From Pleurotus ostreatus/Saccharomyces cerevisiae fusant (taxonomy: Eukaryota; Opisthokonta), in the NCBI GenBank assembly GCA_024196135.1, contig JAMQCK010000042.1, positions 62,001 to 126,000 on the forward strand: a stretch of 64,000 bases of DNA, in the 5' to 3' direction. Under the pieces are notes generated by a model, which saw only the letters and a list, made by a program, of their open reading frames with translations, ran no database searches and had not been told where the DNA came from. Every line of letters begins with the position of its first letter. Positions within the stretch are counted from its first letter, which is position 1. The position numbers and the translations under genes were made by a program. Positions 30,062-43,490 of this stretch are shown piece after piece.

Positions 30062-32613
30062 TCAAACTTCGTAGCGAAAGCTGTCCCAAATGAAGTCAGT
30101 AATGGACAGCCAAGTCGAAGAAGCCACAAACTGTATATTCTCCGTGTCTGTCATGTCCTGCTCTCCATTCAAGGCGCCCAGTCGTCGGCGCTCGTCTTCG
30201 GAGATGCCAGCCGCCCGAGCAGCCGCGTCTCGCCTCCCGTTTTGCCAGACGTAGTAGCATCGCCATACTGCCGCATGGTCAATGAAAGAGGTGTGCATAA
30301 AGAAAGGCTGTACTCACAAAGCAGTCCTACTATTTGTGCGCCGTACAAGATCGCGTTCGTTATGATCGCGGGTATATATCTCGGGGCGTCTTCCTGGCGA
30401 AAGATCTGCGCACCCGCTGCATTACCAGCGCAGTACGCGATGAACATGATTGACTAGGGGAGAGTGTCAGCCGAGGCTATCGACACGTTGACAATGAGAC
30501 TCACGCTCGTCACTGTCTTCTTCGTTCTGCCGGCGACGTTCGAGGGCAGGAAGGTCCAGATTACTGCGCAAGACGTCTATGAGACAATGGGAATGCTTCA
30601 AGGGGAAACTACGTACACAAGCCACAGACACCTGCCGTGTTGGTCATGAAGAAGCATCCTGCAAGCGGGTAAGCAAATATGAGAGGCAAATTATTCCTGC
30701 CACTCACCCCACTTCGCCCAGCTGTACTCTGGTCCGCTGGGAAGGAGCGCCGTGCCAAGCATGCCGACGAGGCCAGGGAAAGCGCTGAGGCGATGGGACG
30801 GCGCGTGAGCCGTTTCGGAGATCTGGGACAAGGCAGAGACGTACCTTGCCATGGTCACGTAGAGGCGGATGTTCTTATATCGCGTCGTGAGATAGCCAAC
30901 CAGGAGGAACCAAACAATTGCCAGCGCGTCTCGAGGTATGGTTCCCTCGAGCAGCGTCTGGGTCGGGTTCGTCAGTCTAAAACCCGCTGAAGGATAAATT
31001 CCACGTACCCGCAACGGCGTAAAGCCGAACGAGATGTAAACGAGATTCCCGAAGCTCGACATGCCTCCATTAGGGAGGGTTTGCAGCAAGGTAAGGAAGA
31101 AAAAGAACCACGTCTGTCTTTCGCGTCAGTACCAGTAACTCTCCCCGCCTCTTCCCACTCGACAAAGATGACGAAGAACCTCACCTGCGGATCCCTGAGC
31201 GCACTCCAAACCTGATAGCTCTTCCACCTCCGCTTCTGCCGATCGGACCCCGTTTGGTCTTTCGCCACGCGGGCTGCGACCATCCGCTTCTCCTCCTCTG
31301 ACAGCCAGCTGACTTCGCGCGGGGTGCCTAGGAGGAAGAAGCAGAATATCGAGAGGGTGATGGTAAGGGCGCCAAGGAAGAAAGAGATGCTGCGCGGAAT
31401 TTCTCGTTAGCGAGGGCTCTCATGCAGTACAAGGGATCCGATGGAGGCGGCTCAGCTTCGAAGGTTGCCCACTCACCCCTTCCACGGCGCGAGCCCACCG
31501 TGCTCCTGCGCATGCTTGCCAATGCCGTACATGCAAAGGCTGACAATAATCCCGAGCCCGGAGTTCGCAGTACCCCATATCACTGATCTGCAACCCAGTC
31601 AGCTCGATAAGCGCAATGACAAGACGAATGCGGAAAGGGAGGGATGGAAGCGGTAACTGACCGCATTGTATGCTGTCGAGGGGGATTTTCGAATCAGTAT
31701 AGACAAGAGCATGTAAACGGGGACCCGCAGCGCACCTCCCGCCGCCTGTAAAAGGCACCGATGATGAGCATGAAGGAGGGTCTGGTGATAGGGTACTAGT
31801 TAGAGAGGAAAGGGACCGGCGATCGGGCGTAAGGATAGGCACGCACGATATGGTGCATTCAGCGGCGCCTTGTAAGGCGCGGAGGGCCATGAGGGTGGCC
31901 CAGTTGGTGGCGAAGCCGGTGCAGAGGACGATGACGCCCCAGAAGAACATGAGGAAGGAGAGCGTCTTGCCGATGTTGACACGTTGCATGACCCAGTTGG
32001 AGGGCTGGAGGACGTTAGGTGAAAGACATCCAGAGCAGTAGGAAGTCCCTACTCACGAATTCGCAACACATGTAAGCAAGGTACTGCGTCGGATGTTAGC
32101 CTGAAGCGCGAACGGGCTAGGTCCAGCGCCAGAGACGTACAAAAATCGTGGTCAGCCAAGAGTACTGTTGGCCACGCATGTTCGTGTCGGTGATTATGCC
32201 TGAGGGGAAAGGAAGAAAATCAATATTTTAGCCGAATGCTGCGCCGAGGTGAAAACATACCGAACGTCGCCTGCGTCGAGATCCCCGTCTTGTCTGCTTG
32301 CTAAGTGTCGTGAGCTCAGCCACCCAGCTAGAAGTACGGTCATCCCTACCTGAACACCATACGCCACCCACATCAGTGGAAGCAGGAAACGGTCCTGTTT
32401 CCTCACAAGTCGCTTGAAGTCGTCGCTCGTGTAGTCCCTCGCCGCGAATGCGGTGTCCACTGCAAGTGCTTGCTCACATCCCCCACTCTCGTCAGCTTCT
32501 ACGGGTGTCACCGACTTGATGTCGTCCGTCGCCGGCGACTCCGTGCCACGCCCGTCCTGCTTCTCCGCCGCAGACGAGGACGCAGAGCTCGCTGCGCGCG
32601 CCGGCAGCATCAT
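30062..32613 (-). CDS. MFS transporter, anion:cation symporter family (allantoate permease DAL5 type)
   Basis: A plasma-membrane secondary transporter spread over ten or more exons. It starts MMLPARAASS at 32613 with a hydrophilic Ser/Glu-rich N-terminus. The family start of the first helix is FKRLVRKQDRFLLPLMWVAY, followed by QADKTGISTQATFGI, NMRGQQYSWLTTIFYLAY, the substrate-path ALRALQGAAE, IIGAFYRRREHTIRSVIWG and a long central loop. The second half includes LPNGGMSSFGNLVYISFGFT and FIAYCAGNAAGAQIFRQEDA, a strong DAL5-family motif. The last intron rebuilds TENIHFRYEV at the C-terminus, ending at 30062. Substrates in this family include allantoate, nicotinate, pantothenate and other carboxylates; which applies here cannot be told. 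Confidence 0.9.
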
Positions 32614-33718
32614 GAGGGGAGGAAGGAAAGCGCAAGAGCCCGGCTGTGCGGTAAGTGGGCCGCACGCTAGCTTTCTAGTCGCGCGCGGTAGGCCTCCGGG
32701 CTTAATGAAGTCAGGCCCTCAGGGCAGCTGCGCGCGAATTCAGAGGCGCGCTCCGACGATACGAAGCCTATCGGTATGTGCTGTCGCGGGAGAGTTCCCT
32801 TCCCCTCTGAATCAAGGGCCCATTTTCTGCGGTGGAAGGAAGAGAAGGTGGCGGAGAAGGATGCTACGGAGCCTGGAGGCGCAGGCGGCGATCGTCCCGT
32901 CTGTGGAGGTGCGGTATTGCTGATCCGCAAGGCAGATGGGTGCGCATCAAGACTTCTATGGATTACAAGGCGGGATCTTCGGTAAGGTCATGGCGAGCAT
33001 TCGGAGGGCCAATAGACGGCTTCAGAGTCAGGCTTAGCGCCAGGGACCGCCCAGGCGGCGTCCCATTCATGGCCGTACGGGTTGCTGATGGCAAGAAAAG
33101 AGAGTTGTATTGCAGTGGACCATGCCGTAACGGTTAGCGGTGACGATCTTGTTACTCAACAGAAATCACTGTTCAGTGCCTCCAAACCAAGATAACAGGG
33201 AATGGCTACATATGAGCTAACAACACTAGCAAAGGAGACTCAAGATCTACTCGAAAGAGAGAAAGAGGCCAAAAAGCATTGAGAACAGGTCAGAGACAAA
33301 GTTGAACTTCTCACGTGACGAGACTTTGTGATCCGATCAAGGCGTATGCCCACGCCCACGAACGCGTTCCGCAGGCTTTCCGTCCTCTGGATCCCGCATC
33401 GTCACGATGGACGAGCCACACCCATGTCAGGGTGTTCCCAGCTCTGTCGCAGCCGTAACCTCCCGAGGCGCGTTGGCACTCTGCTCGATGAAGGGATGGA
33501 GGGGAGCTGAGGACACGCACCTGCAGCCCAGAACTTCGGGTGGTCCGGGAAGTCAACCGTCTAGCACTTCCAGGCGCGGAAGAAGGCAAGAAAGAGGTGA
33601 AATATATGCAGAAGTTTTACAGTGTATGGACATGAAAGCAACCATAATAAAGCATTCCTCGAACAAAGCGTGAAAGAAGTCGTACAACAAGAAACGTCAA
33701 GTCCTAAGGTCATCAGGC
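32614..33718. other. Long intergenic region upstream of the MFS gene
   Basis: About 1.1 kb. It includes the transporter promoter. Around 33205-33310 there is an AT-richer stretch that reads as a charged coiled-coil-like peptide (ELTTLAKETQDLLEREKEAK) broken by a TGA. It may be a gene fragment, but nothing complete is present. Confidence 0.4.
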
Positions 33719-36700
33719 TCAAGCGACCACCTTGCGGCGCAGTGCTTCCTGCACCTCCGAGATGGCCCGCGCGCCTTCGTAAGTGCCTCCGCCGGGGAGG
33801 ATAGATAGTCGTTGCTTCGTCGTGTTCAAAGACTGCTGCACGTTGGGCACAACACGGGGAATAAAATCAGAGATTAGCTTGTCCTGCGAAGTCGGTTAGT
33901 AAAGGGCGTAGAGACATCGAAGAAGTTGCACGAACCTCAGGACGCAGGATGGCAACAGCACGCTGGAGCCACCAGAGCGACGACTTGAAGGCATCGTCCG
34001 TGGGAGACGTTTCGCCGAGAGCGGCGGCAAGCTAGAAGGAACAGGTCAGACTTGTCAACTAGCACGAAGGGAAGCTCAACGTACGCGATGAATGAGTGTG
34101 AGTATAACGGCCTGCGAAACGAGAACTGGCCCGTTAGGCGGCATAACAACATCCGCATCGCTCCGGGCGAGCAGGTCCCGCAGCTTGTTCAGATCCTGGG
34201 TGTGCAGCGTGCTGAGGTAGATCTCATCCCACTGCTCGGACTTCATCGCCTGCGGCGGCACGATGCGCTCCTGCGCGATCGGCGGGGGCGGCACCAGCGG
34301 GTGCGACGCCTGCGGCGCGACGATGCCCCCGGTGTACCAGTTCTGCATCTGCGGAGGGGGCGGGGGCGGCGCCTGCGCCTGCGGGGGGTAGGGTGCGGAC
34401 CCGTAGTGGTAGTTGGGTACGGGCGGGAGGTTGGGCCGGTTCTGTGGCGCGGGCTGCGACAGGGAGTGCGTAACTTGCGATGGGCCGTGCGAGCCTGGCT
34501 GCGAGGTGGGGGTGCCGGCGTTGCTGAACTTGATCTGCTCGGACAGCGCGCGAACGGTGTGCTCCAGCTGCTTGATGGACTGAAGACGCATGAGTAAATC
34601 CATTCATGAGCACCCTGTGGCGCAACTCACCTCCTGGTTACGGAACGCCTCGTTCTGCCAAGCAGACATCTCGGACTTGACGCCATGCAACTCAGCGCGC
34701 AGCTCCCTGAGCAGTTCCTGGTGCAGGGCGGCATTGTGCTGCTGGTACGCCGGGATGACCGACTTGCTCATGGACTCCTTGACGTGGCGCTCGATCGCGG
34801 GGACGAGGGCAGAAGACAACATGTTCGAGAAGTGCTGTGCCATATCCGGACGGAGGATCATCTTCTCGATCTCAGCAGGCAGGCTCTACAATGGACGTTC
34901 AGTGACTGTGATATACTGCTTCATTGACCATCCACACACCTGGCTCATGAAGTCGACCAAGCCACGGCCGACGCGCGCATTGAGCGCGGCCTTGACCTCA
35001 GTCCTCGTCATGTTCTCCAGCGCCGGCAACACCGAGTTCTGCACCTCGTTCTTGACAGCGATCTCGACGACACGGGTCGTGTTGCGCGACAGCTCCTGCG
35101 AGATGAGCTTCAGGATCTTCTCTTGGCGAGTGATCTCCTCCGCCTGGTCGTGCGCGCGCGACTCCTCGAGACGGGCGTCTAGTGTGGCGTCAACATCCAT
35201 GAGGACAACAAACGGGCCATGCAAACATACGCTGCTTGTCCATCTCCTTCCCGATGAGCCTGCTGATGCGCTGGTGCAGGTTATCCTCCGTCTTGCGGAT
35301 CTCCTTGGTCAGGATCTGGCTAAGCGCCGTCTCGCTCCCGCTATCCGTGTTGTTCGCGTTCGCAGACTTGCCACGCTTCTCCTTTTCGGGCGCGTTGTCG
35401 TCCTTGTCCTTGAAGTTCACGTTCTTGCCGCGACCCTTGCGGCCGCCCTCCTGCCGCGGCTCCTCGCGCGCGACGTCGGCGTCGACCTCTTCGGAGGGCG
35501 GCGTGCGGGTGCGCGCGTTGGAGTTCTGCGGGCCGGACAAGAAGGGGCGCTGCTTGGGCTCGTTGATCTGCTGCTGGAACTGCGGTGGCGGGGCGCTTTG
35601 GGGAAGCTTGGCAAGGACTGTCGCGAACGCGGTGTCGTACCACTCCTTGCGGATGAGGACCTGGTCGACGCCCGTGGAGTGGACGGAGAAGGCGACGAGG
35701 GCGAGCTCGCCCGGCGGGACCTTGGCCGCGATGCATGCGGCGTGGGCCTCGTCGCCAGTCGGGTCCGAGTCCGCCGTCAGGATCACGAAGTGAATGGTCG
35801 GCTTCGGTCCGGGGAACTCGACGACCTGCTCGAAATACCCGCTCGTCGCCTCGTCGCGCGGCTCGAAGTTGATCTTGAAGCCGAAGAAGCTGTCGCGGCG
35901 GCAGTTGGCGATCCAGAGGGTCTGGATACGCGTGTCGTAGCTGGCGTGGCCAAACATCTCGCGGTCCTCGTTCTCGCCATTGACGAACTTGATGGTCGAC
36001 AGGATCGCCTTGGTGGTCAGGTTGAGGAGCTGGAAGATGGTGCCGTTCTTGCGGCCGACGACGATGGCGCCGTCGACGAAGAGGAGGGAGGAAGGGACAC
36101 CCTCGCCGCGAACAGGATGATTCGTGTATGGGACGCGGTCGTTGATGTTCCAGATGGTGAGGGTCGAGTCGTCGGAGATCGTCGCAATACCATAGTGGAT
36201 AGTATCGAAGTCGAAAGCAACGACAGGCTATCGACGTGTCAGAAGAATGAACAATCGGGAAGCAACCATGACTCACCGACTGCGGGTTGAAGCCCTGCGC
36301 ATAGTGGTTGAGGTCGGTTATGGGCAAGACCTTGCCAGTCAAGTCCGGAAGCACGCTGAAGTCAATGAGGAAGACAGTGCGCTCGGAAGCGACGGCGAGG
36401 ACATCCGGCTCCTTTGGGTGCCACTTAACGGAATGCAGGGCATCCGACATGGGCGATGGCGCCACGCAGAGGATGAGGCGGCCCCTGGAGTATTGTCAGA
36501 GGCATGTTGCATGTCAAAGTATGATCGACTTACGGGACGTCGTCCGTGATCATCTCGGGCAGCTCCCAAACAACGAAGCCGCCATCCGAGGTCACACCAG
36601 CCAAACGGTTACCGTACACGGCCATGTCAGTGACGCTCGTGGTTTGAGGGAAGAGAGGAGGAAGCTGAAGAAGAGTGCGGTCGCCGCTAGACCGAGAGAT

Positions 36701-38540
36701 AACACGAACACGACCTGCACAGTATGAGCAAGTGTACTGGGCGCATATACGGCGAACGTACCGCGCGTCATGGCGTAGGCCACCCAGTGCGTCGCGCCAA
36801 TGGTCGTTCCAGGCAGGAAGACCGCATCCTGCTTGACCAGGGCGATCGCAGTGGACTTGACGAGGTCGCGCGTCGTCTGGATCTCCTCAAGAGATTGCGA
36901 AACGTCGATCACGATGTTCTGCGACTGCGAACTGTACCACGATTAGATGCTACAATCTACGCGACGGCATACTGAACACTCACCTAGGGCTAGCCTGGTT
37001 CTTGTTCTTCTTTCCCCTGACGCTGCCTCGAGGACCAGGAGACCCTTCCTTGTCGCGGCGCTGGCTCGCAGGAATCGACTGCGACACCCGCTGAGCCTGA
37101 TTCTTAGGCGGACTCGCTCTGGGCGAATCAACGCGCTGAGGAACCGGCTTCGGCTGGGGCGGCGGCTGCAAGTTCTGCGGAAGCGGCGGCGGAGGGCCAT
37201 ATCGGTTGCCCATGGCCAAGTCGAGCGGGTCGGTGCCTCCGTAGTCTGGCTGCGGAGGCATGCTACCGAAGCTCTCAAACGTGGCGGGCGGTGGCTGAGG
37301 GGGAGAGCCCAGGGTCAGGTTCTCCAACAGGTTCTCGACCGACCGCCGCTTAGGGTCCGAGATGGCCGTCCACGACGAGTCCTCGTTCCCGCTCGACGGG
37401 ACGCTCGAGGTCGGCACGGGCTTCTTCCTGATCGACCCAGTCGCGGACTGGAGCGCATCGAAGGGGGATACAAAATCGAACATAGATTTAGGCGGCGACG
37501 GAGGCAGCGGCTGCGCGGCAGCCTGCTGGGTTTGAGGGGGAAGGGGAGGGGAGACCTGCTGAGGAGGCGCAACGAAGCCAGGCTGCGGATCGTACTGGGT
37601 ATGATAGTCCATATCTTGGTTGGAGCGATAATCCTGAGGCTGCATGCTCTGCTCCCATTGCTGTGGAGAGGGTCCGTTGCCGTAAGTGGGCGACGGCGCG
37701 GACGGCGGCCCTGACATAGGAGGAGCCGGCTGCGACTCGGGATAGATTGACCTTGAGGCCGGTCTGTAGAAAGGGAAGAAAAACTCGGTCAGCCCTTCCA
37801 TCGCAGATGGCAGTCGAGACGGCAGCGCGAGCATCGCGAGATAAAGGAAGAAGGAAAGAAAAAAGCAGCCCAAACACCAAGGACATGCCCCATCCTCGTG
37901 TAGATGGTCGTGCACACCATGCTGCACGCCATCACGTACGGCTAGTGGGCAGTAAAATAGAGGACAACAGGGAGGTATTGCGGGTCTACGTAACAGATAC
38001 GGACGGTGAATGCGAAGTGATCACTCACCCGGCCATCAACTGCTCCAGCAAGATCTTGCCCTGCGCTTCGTTGTGAGTCGGTGATGCGCCCGATCTCTGC
38101 GAGGGTTCTGGTGGAGTGGAGACTTGCTGGGGCAGAGAGCCGGTGCTCCCGCCCGTGCGGTGAACATTGACGCCGGACATGGGCTGATTGAGAAGAGATA
38201 GGAGCGCGCTCTGCCTCTCCGCGGTCGTCATGCTTCCAGAGTGGTGCGATGCAGGGGAATCCCGGGGGGCGTCCATTGACATTACTGGCGTACCCGGACC
38301 CGATCCGGTGAACGGCTGAGGGAGGGTCGAAGGTGTGGCGAAGCTAGCGGATGAGGGATTCGCGAAGTTTGTCGACGGCGGCTGCTCCGAGGTCGGGGAG
38401 GTGAGGTTCTGGAGGAGGGAGTCGAGCTGGCTGCTGCTTGCGTTTGGATGAGCGGCGAACGGCACGGGCGCCTGTTGGGGCGGGGACGATCCCCTGGAGA
38501 AGAGATCGCGCTGGGGCGGGTTCCCGTGAATGCTCTCCAT
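33719..38540 (-). CDS. Enhancer of mRNA decapping 4 (EDC4/Ge-1-like) scaffold
   Basis: A large cytoplasmic protein expected to scaffold the DCP1-DCP2 decapping complex in P-bodies. It starts MESIHGNPPQ at 38540. The N-terminal part (first two exons) is Pro/Ser/Gln-rich and disordered, with short conserved islands such as LDSLLQNLTS, LLSLLNQPM and MFDFVSPFDALQ. Next comes a WD40-like domain (KSTAIALVKQDAVFLPG, VTDMAVYGNRLAGVTSDGG, LHSVKWHPKEPDVLAVA, FDTIHYGIATISDDSTLTIW). A charged linker and long helices follow (RLIGKEMDKQR, EEITRQEKILKLISQELSRN, HVKESMSKSVIPAYQQHNAA). The C-terminal helical domain (SDADVVMPPNGPVLVSQAVI) is the Ge-1 C-terminal type. The first intron (37764-38028) is about 265 nt, unusually long here. 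Confidence 0.85.
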
Positions 38541-39068
38541 ATTTGAGCAGGAGGAGACGTAAGATATCGAGGCGGTGGGGTATGCGGACAGTCGCGGCAG
38601 GAGACAAGCCAGAAGACGGGATAGGAAAATCTCGTCCTCGCGCAACCCACGAGGCGCGGGTGATCTCATCCAGCCGCGTGTTTGATTGTCCAAGCTTGCC
38701 ACCCGAACACGTGCGAACGCGCATTGTTCGACTTGCCTCCTGCGCTCGTCGAACAATACAACCAACAGCTTTCACAACGGCCACTCCAAGGCCCTTGAGC
38801 AGTCCACGACTTACACCACAACGCGTGTATCACCACGAGGCGGGAGTCCAGTGCTATCGCCTGCGAATGGCGGCGCTTCGAAGAGCGCGCGCCTGCTTTC
38901 AAGTTTCCACTATTGTCATTCCTATCTGTACCTGTCACAATGACGCCCGCCAGACATACACTTTGTACCCATAACCCAGCGCGGTGTGGCGCGACACGCC
39001 TTGGAGAAGCCTCGCACTGGAGCAGTAGAACAGCAAGATCCGGTAGGCTTCGGGGACGAGCGCATCGA
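38541..39068. other. Intergenic between EDC4-like and MYND copy A
   Basis: About 530 bases with the EDC4-like promoter and the 3' flank of MYND copy A. No gene is recognised. Confidence 0.4.
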
Positions 39069-40991
39069 TCACCACTGGGGAACCTGCTCGGGCTCGCGGT
39101 CCAGGCAGACGCTCAGCTGCCAGTCGCCGACGCGCTTCGCCCAGCGGTAGATCTTGAGCTGCTGCGTCCCGTACGGCATCTGCGCCAGCGCCTCCTCGTA
39201 GACGCCGGCGTTGTCCCGCCGGATGATATAGCCCTCGAATGTCCTGTTGCGGTCGTACACCATCATCATCGCTTGCGGAGTGAGGTCTGGGACGAGGGGA
39301 CGCTGGATCTTGACGAGGAATAGTTTGTCGCCGTGCACATTCGCGGGCGGCTCGTTCTTTTTGTTTATGGGCGTATTAGCCTTGCCCGAGGAGTGGTTGA
39401 TGGACACGGCGGACATGATTTGGCCTCCGACCTGGAAGTGTTGGCCGAACGTCATGGTGCGCCACGTACCCCCTCGTATCGTCTTGCAGAAGCCCTTGTG
39501 CTCCTTCCAGTGCGCCTTCTGACAAGCTGGTGGCCGTGAGCTTCCCTACTTCTCCGCCATTGAACGACGTCATACGCACCTTGCCCACAGTACGCAATGG
39601 AAAGGCAGCCAGTACACCGACTCGTCGTCTTGTTGCCACACACAGCACATCCCGTATCGCTTGTCAACTTCCCGATATCGACCTGGCTGAGCACGCGAAC
39701 AGGTAGTAGGAAGCTCGACCGGAAATTCTTCTCGTACTCCTCGCGCTGCGGCTTGAAGTCCGGCGAGACCTTCTCAGAGTTGATGAAGAGCAGCTTGCGG
39801 AGCAAGGCCTGCTCCTGCGTGGTGCACTTGATGCGGACGATATACCCCTGCTCTGCATGAGCCTGAATGAAGCCGAGGGTGTCCTGGATGGGGGCATTTG
39901 AGGTCCCAGTTTCGTAGATGAGACTGAGGACGGGCGTTTTGTCGTCCAACGCGCGGACGTCTAGGATCTGGACACCGTGTTCAATGAATGGACCCTCGTG
40001 AAAGGCGCAGACGTCACTCACGCGCATGCAGATGGCCTCCGTATCTTCTTCGTCCTGCAGCACGCAAGAGAGGTGGCCATTGTCGTAGTTCCTGGCCAAG
40101 TGCATCACCTGGAGTTGTTCGTCACGATCCTCGCCGTATCGGATGTCCACGTATCAACTCACGGTTTGACGAAGGTCTGTGAAAGCGTTCTTGTACAGGG
40201 ATAGCCTCATGCGTCCACGGCCCTCGTACATAGACTTCGCATTTTGCATCGCTTCAGTCAGGTTCACGCGCTTCACGCCATCGAAGACGCTCGACTTCTG
40301 GCTTTCCTACAGCGGAATAGGGTCCCTTAGCATTCCCGCAAAAAGACCGTGGGCCAACACTAGTACTCACCTTCCAAAGCGGATGATCCCCCGGCTTCAA
40401 AGGCATATCCTTCACATACTCATTCATATCCTGCGCATAATTCAGCGCAGCCGTCAACCTCCTCTCCAGCACCTCATCGCTAAGCTTGCTCTCTGGCGGG
40501 AACTCCACGCCCATCGACTGCAACAGCCCCAAGACGCGCTCGCGGTCGTTGACCTTTCCCCTCTCTTTCTTGTTACTGAGCTTGTTCTGCGCGCGAATGA
40601 GCTTCGGCCAGTCGAAGCATTTGGTGCAGTCGGCTTCTTTATGGTCTTTGCAGAGGTAGAGGGGAGTGCCGGCGGATGTCTTTTGGGAGGTTTTGACGAC
40701 GCGGCCGGCGACGGAGAGGGGTTTGCGTTGGTATTCCTGCGATCGAGGGTGAGTGTGAGGGCATAGCATGAAGGGGACAATGGCACGCACCTCTGTATTC
40801 ATCCCGAGCTGTGCACGTCTGATCATCTCCTGCGACAGCACGCCGACGACATCCTGGCCTTCGCTCTTGTAATCGTTGGCGATGCGCGCGTCCATGATGC
40901 AGTGATTGCAGTATTCATGGCCATGGGTGCAGAAGATGTAGGAATTGACGATGATCAACCCGTCGATCTCACGCTCAAGATCGTCAGCCAT
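39069..40991 (-). CDS. MYND-finger protein, tandem copy A
   Basis: About seven exons, start MADDLEREIDGLIIVNSYIF at 40991. The order is: an N-terminal CTHGHEYCNHCIMD motif (possible metal site); a second Cys/His patch (LYLCKDHKEADCTKCFDW); a conserved LLQSMGVEFP block; a central region (DDKTPVLSLIY, EQALLRKLLFINSEKVSPDF); then the MYND zinc finger CAVCGNKTTSRCTGC, YCGQ-intron-CQKAHWKEHKGFC. A C-terminal domain unique to the family ends RWAKRVGDWQLSVCLDREPE. MYND fingers bind short proline motifs in partner proteins; no SET domain is present. The function is unknown. Inner exon boundaries are partly inferred by comparison with copies B and C. Confidence 0.82.
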
Positions 40992-41341
40992 GGCGTGTAT
41001 AGCGTCGTGGTATGTGAGGGAAGTGCAGGGGCGCGGCTCGACGGTGTGAAAGGAGAAAAAAGACGTCCACGCGACGCGCCGTTCGCACGAGAGATTGTAC
41101 CACGTGATCGCGCCTCGCACCGCCTACGCCTGGCATTTGCCGGGCCCTCGGCGGCAGAGATCCTAATGCATGAAGTCCTACGCATAGGGCCCAAGTAAGA
41201 TACAATATTTTGGCGCTGTACAAATAAGCATACAAAAGGCTGTCGGAAGGCTACATGAGAGTGTACAAGTATGCTACGCGCATGTCAACAACGAACAGGA
41301 TATCACCGACCCCATAGAGAATTGATGGCCCGGCTATCACT
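40992..41341. other. Intergenic between MYND copies A and B
   Basis: About 350 bases: promoter of copy A and 3' flank of copy B. No gene is seen. Confidence 0.4.
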
Positions 41342-43239
41342 TCACCACGGTGGATTGGTGGCAGGCGCGCGGTCAAGGCAGACATTGAGCACCCAATCGT
41401 CCGTTCGCTTCGCCCAACGGTAGACCTTCGCCCTCCCACCTGCAAGAAGCGACAGGACCTGGGCGTACCCGCCCGGGTTCTCCCTCGGCGTGATGTAGCC
41501 TTGGAACGACCTATTACGGTCGTAAACCATCATCGCTGCCGTGTCGTCGTCGCGCGCAACGATACTTCCCGGACGCTGGATCTTGACAAGGAATGCGTTG
41601 TCGCCATGGACGTTGGGAGGCGTCACGACAGGGATGCCTGGGCCGCAAATGGGTGTCGGCGTCGACGAGGAGAAGTTGATAGACGTCACGAAGAGAGGTT
41701 CGCCCTCGGGAGTTTGTAGTTGCGTCGTGAACTTCACGGACATCCATTTTCCGCCGCGGATTGTACGACAAAATTCCTTGTGCTCCTTCCAGTGCGCTTT
41801 CTGGCATTCTGAAAACGTTAGATTTGGCCTGAAGATATTGAGAGAAACCCGTAGCATACCTTGTCCGCAGTAAGACACGGACAAGCAACCGGTACACCGG
41901 CTTGTCGTCTTTTTGCCGCAGATCGCACATCCGGTATCGCTCGTCAGCTTACCGATGTCGATCTGGCTGAGCGGCCCAACAGGCAGCAAAAAGCTAATCT
42001 TGAAGTTCTTCTCGTACGGCTCAATTTTGGGTCCAAAGTCCGAAGACACCCTCTCGGAGTTCATGAACAGGATTTTCCTGAGCATGGCTTGCTCCTCGGC
42101 GGTACAATAGGTTCGCATGATCTTTGCGCGCATTCGAGCGCATACAAAGTTGATCACGTCGTCGGAAGACGACTGGGAGCTGCCGAGAGCGTAGATTAGG
42201 CTAAACACGGGCGTCTTGTCGTCTAGAGCGTGAACGCCGAGTATCTGTGAGTTATAGCTCAGAATTCGAAAAGCGTCATAGATCGAATGAGCGTACCCTA
42301 ACGGCTATGCATTCTGTCTGTTCGTGGTTCTCGAATATGTGCACGGTAATCCCATCGTCGCAATGTTTTGCAAGATTGAGCACCTGAATGACTCGTTCAG
42401 ACAGTGCGAAATATCGCAAGTAGTTGAAGGAACGAACCGTCTGCCTGAGATCGGTGAAGGCATTGACATACAGCGCAGGCGGCTCGCGCCCTCGCCCTTC
42501 ACTCCTGAGGCGATCGGCTTCCAGGGCTTCGACACCGTTGCCCCTACGGACGCCGCCGAAGATGCTTTTTCCCTATAAGTTATGCTCAACGAACGGCATC
42601 ATCCTGATGAAACGCCTGGCGTACCTTCCAAGTTGGATATTTCCCGAAGTTCAGAGGAAATTTGGCAGAGTAATTCGACGCAAACTGAGCGCAGTTCAGA
42701 GCCACATCCAGACGCTTTTCAAGCGTATTAGTTGGCAGCTTCGTCTGCTCGGGGAAGTTGACGCCCATAGACCTCAACAGGCCTATGATCCTCTCACGGT
42801 CGTCTAGCTTTGCCTTCGACGCCTCGGACTTGGATACCTTGCCAGTAAGCTTCTTCATTAGCTGCTCGCGTATGATCTTGTCCCAGTTGAAGCAGTCTTG
42901 ACAGTCTTCGCGACTGTGCGCCTTGCATGCCGCTCCATTTGGACCCGACTCCTTGTTGATGGTCGTGAACTGCCCAGCGATAGACAGGGGCTCCCTAGGC
43001 TGCCATTAAAGCATGAATATGGACCAAGCGGCGAAGGTCAATTTATCGGGACATACCAGTAGTCCAGCAGTATTTCCGTACTCAGAAAGGCGTGCTTCGA
43101 GGGCGGACAGGTCCATTGTGAGAAAGTTGTCATTCACATAGGCATGGTCGCAGCCGCAATGGCTGCAGTATTCGTATCCGTGCTTGCAGAACATAAAGTT
43201 GTTGGCCAACACAAAGGATGCCACGATTTCGGCGGCCAT
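41342..43239 (-). CDS. MYND-finger protein, tandem copy B
   Basis: Same plan as copy A. It starts MAAEIVASFVLANNFMFCKH at 43239 with a CKHGYEYCSHCGCDHAYVND motif, then CKAHSREDCQDCFNWDKIIR, RIIGLLRSMGVNFPEQ and LGVHALDDKTPVFSLIYALG. The MYND finger reads CAICGKKTTSRCTGC, YCGQ, CQKAHWKEHKEFC, interrupted by an intron after YCGQ as in the other copies. It ends RWAKRTDDWVLNVCLDRAPA at 41342. It lies 350 bases from copy A in the same direction, which indicates tandem duplication. The function is unknown. Confidence 0.82.
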
Positions 43240-43490
43240 TTTCGGGGGGAGTTTGTGGGCAGAGGCCTTGTTTTATGGTCGCCCAAACGCGGAGAGTGAA
43301 GGAGTCGAACAAAGGGACGTGATCGGGAATCGCCGCACTCATCAGACTCGGGTCGGCGGGACGGATTCCGTGCGATAGTCCTCGGACGTCCGAGGAGATA
43401 CTCAGACATACTGCAGCTCCTCGCCTCGCTGGACACCTGAGAGTGAACCAGAAAAATGTCAAATTAGCTCTGACGGAGTACAATTGAGCA

